From the NCBI RefSeq assembly GCF_001612785.1, contig NZ_BDBC01000001.1, forward strand, positions 62,001-126,000: DNA of 64,000 bases, in the 5' to 3' direction. Shown here one piece after another: positions 56,870-64,000 of this stretch. Source of the stretch: Nocardia beijingensis NBRC 16342. Lineage in GTDB: Bacteria > Actinomycetota > Actinomycetes > Mycobacteriales > Mycobacteriaceae. The position numbers were made by a program, and so were the translations under genes. The notes below the pieces were generated by a model that was given only the letters and a program-made list of their open reading frames with translations, made no database searches and was not told the origin of the DNA. Every line of letters starts with the position of its first letter. The stretch's first letter is position 1.

Positions 56870-56983
56870 ATGACGTTCGCCGAGTTCGATCGAATGACCA
56901 CCACGTCCACGACCTTCCGCGGGTCGCGTCGGTCGCCTGATCGCGCAGCGCCGCGGGCTCGGCTCGGGAGCGGCTCGTGGTGA
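56870..56983 (+). CDS. Putative 37-residue small ORF coupled to the PucR gene
   Basis: ATG at 56870 is preceded by CGGGAGG (56859-56865) at ideal spacing. It encodes MTFAEFDRMTTTSTTFRGSR and then a basic Arg/Ala/Ser tail ending GSGSW. Its TGA (56981-56983) overlaps the GTG (56980) of the regulator, a classical coupling arrangement. No similarity recognised. Codon choice is not decisive, so this is a candidate only. Confidence 0.4.
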   Translation: MTFAEFDRMTTTSTTFRGSRRSPDRAAPRARLGSGSW

Positions 56984-58500
56984 CATTGGACCGGTTGGCG
57001 AATGTGCTGAGTGGCTACGGAATCCGCTTGCGGTTGGGTTCGGTGCCCCGGTCCACCCGACTGCGCAGCGTGGTGATCCACGGGGCCGATCAGGACCCCA
57101 TGGAAGTGGGCGACGTACTGCTGGGAATCGGGGCGCGCTCGGTGCCGGAGGTGGTGGAATGGGCGGTCTCGGCGGGTGCTGTCGTCGCGCTCTTTCGCGG
57201 GGGTGTGGAGACCGAGCGCGAGCCGGATATCGATGGCGTGGCGGTGCTCGTGGTCGATCCCGCGGTGGCATGGAGCGAGCTGGCCGCGGTGGTCTACGGG
57301 TTGGTGCTGGAAGGACGCGAGACCGAGGCCGGTCGCGGTCCGACCGATCTGTTCGCCTTGGCCGACAGCGTGGCCGACGCTGTGGGGGGTGCGGTGACGA
57401 TCGAGGACCGGCGGTCTCGGGTGCTGGCTTATTCGAAGCCGAAGCAGCACCTCGATCCCGCCCGCGTCGAGACGATCCTCGGTAGGGAGATGCCGCCGTG
57501 GTTGCGGGCGCTGTTCGACGCGCGCGGTGTCTTCGCGCATTTGGCCGCCTCGGACGAGCCGTTGTTCGTCGCCCCGGACGCCGAACGCGGTGTGACAGGG
57601 CGGATGGTGGTGGCCGTGCGTGTGGGCAGGCAACTGCTTGGGTCGATATGGGTGTCGTGCCCGGCGCCGTTGCGCGGGGCCCGGCGCACGGCCTTGGTCG
57701 ATGGGGCGCGCACGGTGGCCTTGCATCTGTTGCGGTCGCGGGCCAGCGCGGACCTCGAGCGTCAGGTGGAAGCCGATCTGGTCATCCGTCTGCTGGAGGG
57801 CGCGGCGGACGCGGCGACAGTGGCCAGCAGACTCGGGCTGGCGCCGGAGGATCTGCGGGTGATCGCGCTGCGGGATCGAAGCGCGCACGAGCGGCACGCC
57901 GCGCTGCTGTTGATCTTCGAGCGAGCGACGACCGGATTCGGCTGGTCCCGTTCGACTCGCAGCGCCTTGGTCGGCGACACCGTCTACACCGTGCTCCCCG
58001 CTGATTCCGCTGCGGCGGCACGCCGATGGGTCGGTGAGTTACAGGCCGCACTGCCCGTGGGGATGACATTGGCGGCCGGCGTCAGCGGTCTCGCACGGGC
58101 CACGGAATTGGCATCGGCGCGCCGAGAAGCCGACGAGTGCATGGCGCTGCACGAGGCCCGGCCCGCGGCGGCCGCGCCTCCCGCCTACGACGAGTCGTGG
58201 GATGAGATCCTGCTACAGCGATTGCGCACCGCGGGACTTTCCGGACGCACCCCGGCGCGGGGACCGGTGTCGGAATTACGGCGCTACGACCGCGTGCACT
58301 CCACCCAGTACGTGGCTACGCTGCGCGCCTGGTTGCAGGCGCAGGGCGACTCCGCCCAGGCGAGCGCGCAGCTCGGCGTGCACGAGAACACCGTCCGCAA
58401 CCGGTTGCGCAAGATGGCGGAGGTGACCGACCTCGGCTTAAAGGATCCCCGCAAACGTCTCGCCATGATGATCGAACTCGCCGTCGCCGACACCGACTGA
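56980..58500 (+). CDS. PucR/CdaR-family transcriptional regulator
   Basis: 506 aa. The N-terminal PucR-type sensor domain (about residues 1-130) is followed by a GGDEF-like/GAF-like middle and the C-terminal PucR HTH (SAQASAQLGVHENTVRNRLRKMAE near 465, then LKDPRKRLAMMIELAVA). Such regulators control purine, proline or other nitrogen catabolism; the target is not evident as nothing metabolic follows. GTG 56977 is an equally possible start. Confidence 0.88.
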   Translation: MTLDRLANVLSGYGIRLRLGSVPRSTRLRSVVIHGADQDPMEVGDVLLGIGARSVPEVVEWAVSAGAVVALFRGGVETEREPDIDGVAVLVVDPAVAWSELAAVVYGLVLEGRETEAGRGPTDLFALADSVADAVGGAVTIEDRRSRVLAYSKPKQHLDPARVETILGREMPPWLRALFDARGVFAHLAASDEPLFVAPDAERGVTGRMVVAVRVGRQLLGSIWVSCPAPLRGARRTALVDGARTVALHLLRSRASADLERQVEADLVIRLLEGAADAATVASRLGLAPEDLRVIALRDRSAHERHAALLLIFERATTGFGWSRSTRSALVGDTVYTVLPADSAAAARRWVGELQAALPVGMTLAAGVSGLARATELASARREADECMALHEARPAAAAPPAYDESWDEILLQRLRTAGLSGRTPARGPVSELRRYDRVHSTQYVATLRAWLQAQGDSAQASAQLGVHENTVRNRLRKMAEVTDLGLKDPRKRLAMMIELAVADTD

Positions 58501-58613
58501 CCCGGCCCGCTGTGCCTGCGCCACAATTCTCCGCCCTCCGATTGTCCGATCAGCGCAACCGATCGCCTCGCCGCCACGCCACCATGGGGTTGAGCCAGGA
58601 AGGAGGTATCGGA

Positions 58614-59192
58614 GTGAGGAACATGCAGGTACGTGAGGTGATGCGGAGACCGGTCACCACCGTCCGGCGCGAGGACACGGCGCGCGAGGCGGCGCTGATG
58701 CTCGCCGAACTGCGGTACGCGGCGCTGCCCGTGCTCGACGGAGACGACCGCCTCATCGGAATGCTCACCAGCGGCGACCTCTTGCGGTCCGGAGAACTCG
58801 ACGACGCGGTCGGCGCGGTGATGACCACGCCGGCGGTGTCCCTGCCCCAGAACGCGGCACTGGCCGAGGTGATGAGCAGGCTGGTGACCCACGGACTGCG
58901 CAGTCTGCCGGTCGTCGACGCCGAGGACCGCGTGGTCGGCATGTTCAGCCGCGGCGACGCGCTGCGGCTCATGCTCACCCCGGACGACGCGCTCGCGGCC
59001 GATGCGCAGCGCCTGCTCGATCAATACCGCGGCGCGCGGCGCTGGCAGGTCACCGTCGAGGACGGTGACGCCACCATCTCCGGCCGGTTCGCCGACGAAT
59101 CCGAACGCCGCATCGCCATCGCGTTGACCCGCATCGTGCCAGGCATCCGCACCGCGAGCATCGCGCTCACACCCGCCACAACCGAGCTTTGA
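58614..59192 (+). CDS. CBS-pair protein with BON-like C-terminus
   Basis: 192 aa. Two CBS motifs (about residues 10-60 and 68-125; VREVMRRPVTTV, VGAVMTTPAVSLP) form one Bateman module that usually binds adenine nucleotides. The C-terminal 60 residues (RRWQVTVEDGDATISGRFAD) look like a BON domain. Resembles hypoxic-response CBS proteins of mycobacteria in general plan. AAGGAGG 7 nt upstream fixes the GTG start. Confidence 0.85.
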   Translation: MRNMQVREVMRRPVTTVRREDTAREAALMLAELRYAALPVLDGDDRLIGMLTSGDLLRSGELDDAVGAVMTTPAVSLPQNAALAEVMSRLVTHGLRSLPVVDAEDRVVGMFSRGDALRLMLTPDDALAADAQRLLDQYRGARRWQVTVEDGDATISGRFADESERRIAIALTRIVPGIRTASIALTPATTEL

Positions 59193-59217
59193 CCACCCAC
59201 CAGCCCCGGAGTCGACG

Positions 59218-59673
59218 ATGACCCACGCACACCCCGTTTCCCGACCGAGCCTCAGCGAACACCTACCCGCGCTGCGCGCCGCGCTGGAGCAGCAGCGCAG
59301 CTTCCGCCTGCGACAGCTGGCCGAACTCGAAGCCGAGATCGACCGCGCCCCCGAACCCGCCGACGCGGCCGAGGCGGCCAGACGCGAGGTCGACGGCAAA
59401 CTGGCCGCGGCGGCGCGGCAAGCGCTGGCGGACATCGAGGCAGCTCTGCTGCTCATCGCCACCGGCCGTTACGGCCGATGCCGCCGCTGTCACGCGGAGA
59501 TCCCGATTCGCCTGCTGCGCACCATTCCCACCACACAGTGGTGCTTGCGGTGCCATCGGCGTTTCCCGTCCGCCGACGGATCCCGTGTCATAAGCGGACA
59601 GCGGCCAGGGGGACCCTCCCGAGCGCCGCGCCGCGACCTTCCGGCGAAACGGAAGACGCTCGCATACCGGTGA
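59218..59673 (+). CDS. DksA/TraR-like zinc-finger protein
   Basis: 151 aa. A coiled coil (about residues 15-80, rich in Leu/Glu/Arg) leads to a C4 zinc finger, CRRCH...WCLRCH, with C-x2-C-x17-C-x2-C spacing. This is the DksA/TraR layout, whose members enter the RNA polymerase secondary channel. An Arg-rich tail follows. Starts 25 nt after the CBS gene, so both may share a stress transcript. Confidence 0.85.
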   Translation: MTHAHPVSRPSLSEHLPALRAALEQQRSFRLRQLAELEAEIDRAPEPADAAEAARREVDGKLAAAARQALADIEAALLLIATGRYGRCRRCHAEIPIRLLRTIPTTQWCLRCHRRFPSADGSRVISGQRPGGPSRAPRRDLPAKRKTLAYR

Positions 59674-59878
59674 CCGCTCGGTCCCCGCCGACTCCGTGCG
59701 TGCGGAGGTGGCTCGACGGCGCAGGGAGACCACGGCGTTCGACCGCGAGCCACCGAAGCCGTGCCCGTAGACCACGATGACACGCTGACCATGCTGCACT
59801 GGCAACTCGCAGGCGCCGCGTCCGATGCGCAGGAGCGTCCCGCCCAGGGCCGCTTCGGTGCAACTGGTCAGGGATTCC

Positions 59879-60745
59879 TCAGGCGGCCCGGAACCGCAGC
59901 TCGACGTCCCCGAGGACGGGCGCGTCGTCGCGTTCGACCACGGTCGCGGCGATGGTGAGCCGATCGTCCTCGCGCCAGATCCGGGTGCGGATCGTCTCGC
60001 CCGGGTACAGCACACCGGCGAACCGGGCGCGGAAACCGGTGACGCGACTGGCGTCGGAGTCGAGCACGATGTCGGTCGCGGTCTTGCACACGATGCCGTA
60101 GGTGCACAGACCGTGCAGGATCGGCGCGGGGAACCCGGCGGCGCGGGCGAATTCGGGGTCGGAGTGCAGGGGATTCCGGTCGCCGGACATCCGGTACAGC
60201 AGCGCCTGCTGCGGCAGCGTAGGCGTGGTGACGTCGAAATCCGGAGCGCGCTGCGGCAATTCGGTCTTGGTGCTCGGCCCGCGCTCGCCGCCGAAGCCGC
60301 CCTCGCCCTTGGCGAAGATCGAGGAGCGCTCGGTCCACAGCGGCGCGCCGTCGGAGCCGGTGACGGTGTGCTCCTGCACGATGACCGCAGCCGAGCCCTT
60401 GTCCCAAACCTCGGCGATCCGGCTGGCCTTGGTCGCCTTGCCCGCCGCCGGGATCGGCCGGTGCACCTCGACCTCCTGGTGACCGTGCACCACCTTCGCC
60501 AGGTCGATCTCGACGCCGGGGAAGCTCACCTTGGGCGGCTCGGTCTCGTGCACGGTCGCCGCCACGGTGGCGAAGGTCGGCAGCACCTGTGGTTCCCGAT
60601 CGTCGAGATAGCGCAGTTCGGCCGGGTCGGTCCAGCGCGTGCCCGCGCCGAGGCCCAGCTGATACAGCTGCACGTCCGACGCGGTCCAGGCGAACTCCCG
60701 GCTCGGCAGTTGCGCGCCGAGCGCGATCTTCGGGTCGATGGGCAT
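59879..60745 (-). CDS. chsH3: Double-hotdog enoyl-CoA hydratase, ChsH3-like
   Basis: 288 aa MaoC-type hydratase of two hotdog halves. The hydratase-2 motif is in the second half: YRMSGDRNPLHSDPEFARAAG near residue 185, then APILHGLCTYG. Rv3538 (ChsH3), placed beside kstD in M. tuberculosis, has this design and hydrates a longer steroid side-chain enoyl-CoA. AAGGAG 5 nt upstream supports the ATG. Same strand as kstD, 180 nt downstream. Confidence 0.88.
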   Translation of the reverse strand: MPIDPKIALGAQLPSREFAWTASDVQLYQLGLGAGTRWTDPAELRYLDDREPQVLPTFATVAATVHETEPPKVSFPGVEIDLAKVVHGHQEVEVHRPIPAAGKATKASRIAEVWDKGSAAVIVQEHTVTGSDGAPLWTERSSIFAKGEGGFGGERGPSTKTELPQRAPDFDVTTPTLPQQALLYRMSGDRNPLHSDPEFARAAGFPAPILHGLCTYGIVCKTATDIVLDSDASRVTGFRARFAGVLYPGETIRTRIWREDDRLTIAATVVERDDAPVLGDVELRFRAA

Positions 60746-60925
60746 CAGTTCTCCTTGTGCATGAATGTGGATCGATCCGGATCTACCGCGCCGCGTCCGA
60801 GGCCGCGCCGGGAATCGATGCGCCTTCGGCTCGATCCTGCTCGGCGCGACCGAGGCCGGCCAGTGCGCCGCCCGGTCGGTGGGATGGGCGAGTGGCTGGC
60901 GCTCCGCGGCGGGCTTCCTTCCACC

Positions 60926-62626
60926 TCAGGCCTCTGCCGCGGCGACTGCGGGCTGCTGCTTCTTGCGCTCGACGATGTCCAGCACCGCGAGGTACCCGAA
61001 GGTGATCGCGGGGCCGATGGTCGCGCCGGGCCCGGCGTAGGTGTGGCCCATCACCGGTGTGGAGCAGTTGCCGGAGGCGTACAACCCCTCGATGACGCTC
61101 CCGTCCTCGCGCAGCACGCGGCCCGCGGTGTCCGCCACCAGCCCGCCCTTGGTGCCCAGATCGCCCGGCACGATCTTGGCGGCGTAGTAGGGACCCTGTA
61201 CCAGCGCGGCAAGGCACGGGTTGGGCCGCACGGTCGGATCTCCGTAGTACCGGTCGTAGTGGCTGTCGCCGCGGCCGAAGTCCTCGTCCTTGCCGGTCTC
61301 GGCGAAGCCGTTGAACCGGGTCACGGTCGCGGCCAGCGCATCGGCGGGCACGCCGATCCTGCCCGCCAGTTCCTCGATGCTGTCGGCCTTGACGATGAAG
61401 TCGTTTTCCATCCACCGGGACGGAAAGCGCTGACCGGGCTGTAGCCCGGCGAAGATGTAGCGGTTCCGGTAGCGCTGGTCGAACACCAGCCACGCGGGGA
61501 TGTTCTCGCCCGGCCCCTCACCCTGCCCGTACTCGCCGCCGTACATGGTGTGCACCGCCTCGACGTAAGGAGCGGACTCATTTCCGAATCGCTTGCCGTC
61601 GGCGTTCACCATGATGCTGCCGGGGAGGTTCCGTTCGGCCAGCGCGAACCACGGTTTGCCGCCCTTGAAGATGGTCGGCCCCCACCACGCGTCCTCCATG
61701 AAGCCGATGGCCGCGCCCGCCGCCATGCCCGCTTGGATGCCGTCGCCGGTGTTGGCGGCCGCGCCGGTGGTCCACTCGGTGGTGATGGGCTGGCGCTGGT
61801 ATTTGGTGCGCATTTCCGCGTTGTGCTCGAAACCGCCGCTGCCGAGCACGACGCCGTAGCGTGCGGTGAAGGTGACCGGTTCGCCCTCGTGCAGCGCTTG
61901 GACGCCGGTGACCACGCCATCGGTCACGACGAGGTCGGTCATCGGGGTGTTCAGCAGCAGCGGCACGTTCGCGTCCATGAGCCCCTTGCGCATGCCCGCG
62001 ATGACGGCCTGCCCCATGCCGACGATGTGTTTGCGGGTGAACTTCGCCCAGTAGGTGCGCGCGCCGACGCGCATCGCCCGCAGCATGCCCTTCGGGTGAC
62101 GCCGGATCAGGTTGAGCCGGACGAAGTCCGCCTGCATGACCACCACGTTCAGCGGGGCCTTCGCGTACGGCGGCTCCAGGTTGAACCGCTCCTCGCCCAG
62201 GATCTTCGTGTCGAACGGCTTGGGCTCGCACGAGCGGCCCTCGGGCCGCCCGCCCGGCGCCTCCGGGTGGTAATCGGAGTAGCCCGGCACCCACGTCATC
62301 TTCAGCGGCGAATGATCGAGCACGAAGTCCAGCGCTTCGGCGCCACGGTCGATGAAGGTGTCGATCCGTTCGGAGGGCACGACGTCGCCGATGATGCTGT
62401 GCAGGTAGGTGCGCGCCTCCTCGCGGTCGTCGGGCCGACCGGACGCGCGCAGCGCCTTGTTGCCCGGGATCCACACGCCGCCGCCGGAGCGCGCGGTCGA
62501 CCCACCGTAGTGCGCGGCCTTCTCGATCACCACCACGCTCAGGCCGTTGTGGGCCGCGGTGAGTGCAGCGGTCATGCCGGCGGCGCCGCTGCCGACCACC
62601 ACCACGTCGTATTCCCGATCAGTCAT
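60926..62626 (-). CDS. kstD: 3-ketosteroid delta1-dehydrogenase
   Basis: 566 aa flavoprotein introducing the C1-C2 double bond in ring A, needed for ring opening. FAD-binding GxGxxG in VVVGSGAAGMTAALTA near residue 12. The steroid-site residues include Tyr in YSDYHPEAPG and the C-terminal KIVPGDLGTKGGLVAD near 490. STPVMGHTYAGPGATIGPA near 530 closes the FAD site. Length equals mycobacterial KstD. A KstR box lies 2 nt upstream of the ATG. Confidence 0.95.
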   Translation of the reverse strand: MTDREYDVVVVGSGAAGMTAALTAAHNGLSVVVIEKAAHYGGSTARSGGGVWIPGNKALRASGRPDDREEARTYLHSIIGDVVPSERIDTFIDRGAEALDFVLDHSPLKMTWVPGYSDYHPEAPGGRPEGRSCEPKPFDTKILGEERFNLEPPYAKAPLNVVVMQADFVRLNLIRRHPKGMLRAMRVGARTYWAKFTRKHIVGMGQAVIAGMRKGLMDANVPLLLNTPMTDLVVTDGVVTGVQALHEGEPVTFTARYGVVLGSGGFEHNAEMRTKYQRQPITTEWTTGAAANTGDGIQAGMAAGAAIGFMEDAWWGPTIFKGGKPWFALAERNLPGSIMVNADGKRFGNESAPYVEAVHTMYGGEYGQGEGPGENIPAWLVFDQRYRNRYIFAGLQPGQRFPSRWMENDFIVKADSIEELAGRIGVPADALAATVTRFNGFAETGKDEDFGRGDSHYDRYYGDPTVRPNPCLAALVQGPYYAAKIVPGDLGTKGGLVADTAGRVLREDGSVIEGLYASGNCSTPVMGHTYAGPGATIGPAITFGYLAVLDIVERKKQQPAVAAAEA

Positions 62627-62627
62627 G

Positions 62628-62641
62628 TAGAACACGTTATA
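62628..62641. promoter_or_regulatory. KstR operator at kstD
   Basis: TAGAACACGTTATA, full match to TnnAACnnGTTnnA, immediately upstream of the kstD start codon. Confidence 0.85.
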
Positions 62642-62704
62642 GAATGGACGCGTCATTGGTCTATGTTGTGTGGCAGAAGACTTGCTCGACGTTCCGTTTG
62701 TCGA

Positions 62705-62718
62705 GGAAACTTGTTTCA
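62705..62718. promoter_or_regulatory. Second KstR-like box before the KstD-like flavoprotein
   Basis: GGAAACTTGTTTCA matches seven of eight fixed positions of the KstR consensus (first T is G) and lies 23 nt before the forward gene's ATG. Confidence 0.5.
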
Positions 62719-62740
62719 GTTTCGGACCGGAGTTAAGAAC

Positions 62741-64000
62741 ATGGGCCTCGAATGGGACCTGACCACCGACGTTGTCGTGGTCGGATACGGCGCCGCGGGG
62801 GCCGCGGCCGCGCTGGAAGCGACCGCGGCGGGCGCGCAGGTGCTCGTCCTCGAACGCTTCACCGGCGGCGGCACGTCGGCGCTGTCCGGCGGCATCATCT
62901 ACGCGGGCGGCGGCACCTCCGTGCAGCGCGAGGCGGGGGTCGAGGACACTCCCGAGGCGATGTACGCCTACCTCGAGCGCGAGGTCGGCGCCGCGGTCGC
63001 CCCCGAGACGCTGCGCCGGTTCGTCGACGAGAGCCCGGAGCTGATCGAATGGCTGAAGGCGCACGGCGTCCCGTTCGAGGCCTCGCTGTGCCCGTACAAG
63101 ACTTCCTACCCCAACGACCGCTACTACCTGTACTACTCCGGCAGCGAGATCTCCGGCGCGTTCCGCGACATCCCCGCCGCGCAGCGCGGACACCGGGTGA
63201 AGGGCCGGGGCACGTCGGGCAAGAAACTCACCGGCCCGCTCGCCGCCGCCGCGTCGAGGGCGGGCGTGCGCGTGGAAACCCTCACCCGGGTGACCCGATT
63301 GATCACCGACGCCGCGGGCGCGGTGATCGGCGTCGAATGCCACACCCTGCGCGACGCGCCGGGCCGGGTTCGCGACCGCTACACCCGCATGGCGAAGATC
63401 GCGGCCAAGCCCGGCATCTACTATCCGCCGCTGCGGCGGGCGCTGGAACAGCGGCTGGACGCGCTGGACCGCCGGTACGGCAGCACGATCCGGGTACTCG
63501 CCCGGCGCGCCGTGGTGCTCAGCGCGGGCGGGTTCATCGCCAATCGCGATCTGGTGCGGCAGCACGCGCCCGCGTTCCACGGTGGTCTCGCCCTCGGCAC
63601 CACGGCCGACGACGGCAGCGGCATCCTGATGGCGCAGCAGGTCGGCGCGGCCGTGGATCACATGGACAACGTCTCCGCGTGGCGATTCCTGCTGCCGCCC
63701 AGCGCTTTCACCGCGGCGCTGCTGGTCGACGCCGATGGCCGCAGGGTGATCGACGAGACCCGCTACGGCGCCGCCGTCGGCAACAAGCTGATCACCGAGC
63801 ACGGCGGCAAGGGATGGCTGCTGGCCGACGACCCGCTGATGCGCACCGCGATCGGCCAGATCGGCAAGCAAGGCGCCTGGTTCCAGCGCGGACAGTTCGA
63901 GACCATGCGGCGCACCGCGATTCGCGGCGCGACGCTGGAGGAAGCGGCGGCGAAGGCGGGCATCGACCCCGCCGGGCTGCGCGCGACGGTCGACGCGCAC
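62741..64000 (+). CDS. FAD-dependent KstD/fumarate reductase-like oxidoreductase, partial
   Basis: Open from ATG 62741 to the window end without a stop, at least 420 residues; the C-terminus is missing. FAD-binding GYGAAGAAAALEATAAGA near residue 16 and ERFTGGGTSALSGGIIYAGG near 40 show the flavoprotein family of fumarate reductases and 3-ketosteroid dehydrogenases. RAVVLSAGGFIANRDLVRQH near 260 is the second FAD segment. Divergence from kstD and the nearby KstR-like box suggest a steroid role. CGGAG lies about 9 nt upstream. Confidence 0.88.
   Translation, partial: MGLEWDLTTDVVVVGYGAAGAAAALEATAAGAQVLVLERFTGGGTSALSGGIIYAGGGTSVQREAGVEDTPEAMYAYLEREVGAAVAPETLRRFVDESPELIEWLKAHGVPFEASLCPYKTSYPNDRYYLYYSGSEISGAFRDIPAAQRGHRVKGRGTSGKKLTGPLAAAASRAGVRVETLTRVTRLITDAAGAVIGVECHTLRDAPGRVRDRYTRMAKIAAKPGIYYPPLRRALEQRLDALDRRYGSTIRVLARRAVVLSAGGFIANRDLVRQHAPAFHGGLALGTTADDGSGILMAQQVGAAVDHMDNVSAWRFLLPPSAFTAALLVDADGRRVIDETRYGAAVGNKLITEHGGKGWLLADDPLMRTAIGQIGKQGAWFQRGQFETMRRTAIRGATLEEAAAKAGIDPAGLRATVDAH

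Noticed and set aside
62627..64000. Antisense extension of the kstD frame upstream of its ATG
   Set aside because: The kstD protein is complete from 62626; the extension is His/Arg/Ala-rich shadow of the forward flavoprotein gene.

Overview
The window is about 64 kb of very GC-rich, densely coded actinobacterial DNA. Gene content and order point to the Corynebacteriales, most likely Nocardia or a close relative. Evidence: lsr2, carD, mhuD, lpqE and an F420-type LLM oxidoreductase, plus the KstR cholesterol regulon in blocks that parallel the Mycobacterium tuberculosis panC-to-kstD stretch (recalled synteny, not computed). Many start codons lie 6-8 nt after a TANNNT hexamer, as expected for leaderless actinobacterial transcripts.

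Layout. 1-2.2 kb: panC-panD-coaX (pantothenate and CoA). 2.3-3.4 kb: a Cys-Cys leader peptide and alternating hairpins before a cysteine dioxygenase-rhodanese pair. 3.6-11.1 kb: lysS, lsr2, an FHA-HTH protein, a DUF1772 membrane protein, a secreted lipase, and clpC1 with a strong terminator. 11.2-19.8 kb: accessory genes, namely an LLM oxidoreductase, a two-component system next to an ABC exporter, a TetR-azoreductase-SMR exporter module, OsmC, and a small membrane protein. 19.8-21 kb: cobalamin riboswitch and cbtBA cobalt transporter. 21-32 kb: core block mhuD, hydrolase, mutY, canB, membrane protein, radA, a non-coding repeat region, lpqE, carD-ispD-ispF, cysS-rlmB. disA is not in its usual place beside radA. 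32-36 kb: a crotonase lacking its catalytic glutamates, an acyl-CoA dehydrogenase, a WYL regulator and a RidA protein. 36-42 kb: znuBCA-type zinc transporter with a Zur-like box, then an OtsB-GH15 fusion.

42.5-50.2 kb is the steroid side-chain operon: kstR divergent from fadE34-fadE28-fadE29-chsH2-chsH1-ltp2, with a perfect KstR box between. 50.2-52.4 kb: Nudix, TetR with an 18-bp palindrome, AFG1/ZapE-like ATPase. 52.5-56.7 kb: DUF4129-MoxR-DUF58 membrane cluster. 56.8-59.7 kb: possible small coupled ORF, PucR-type regulator, CBS-BON protein, DksA/TraR-like zinc finger protein. 59.9-64 kb: chsH3 and kstD, with KstR boxes shared with a divergent KstD-like flavoprotein cut by the window end.

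The steroid genes work together. FadE34 and the FadE28/FadE29 complex oxidise the shortening side chain, ChsH1/ChsH2 and ChsH3 hydrate the enoyl-CoAs, Ltp2 with the DUF35 domain of ChsH2 performs the last retro-aldol cleavage, KstD opens ring degradation, and KstR controls both blocks. The most interesting non-genic signal is the leaderless Cys-Cys leader peptide with mutually exclusive hairpins at 2267-2384. Function calls rest on motif reading and recalled families, since no searches were possible.
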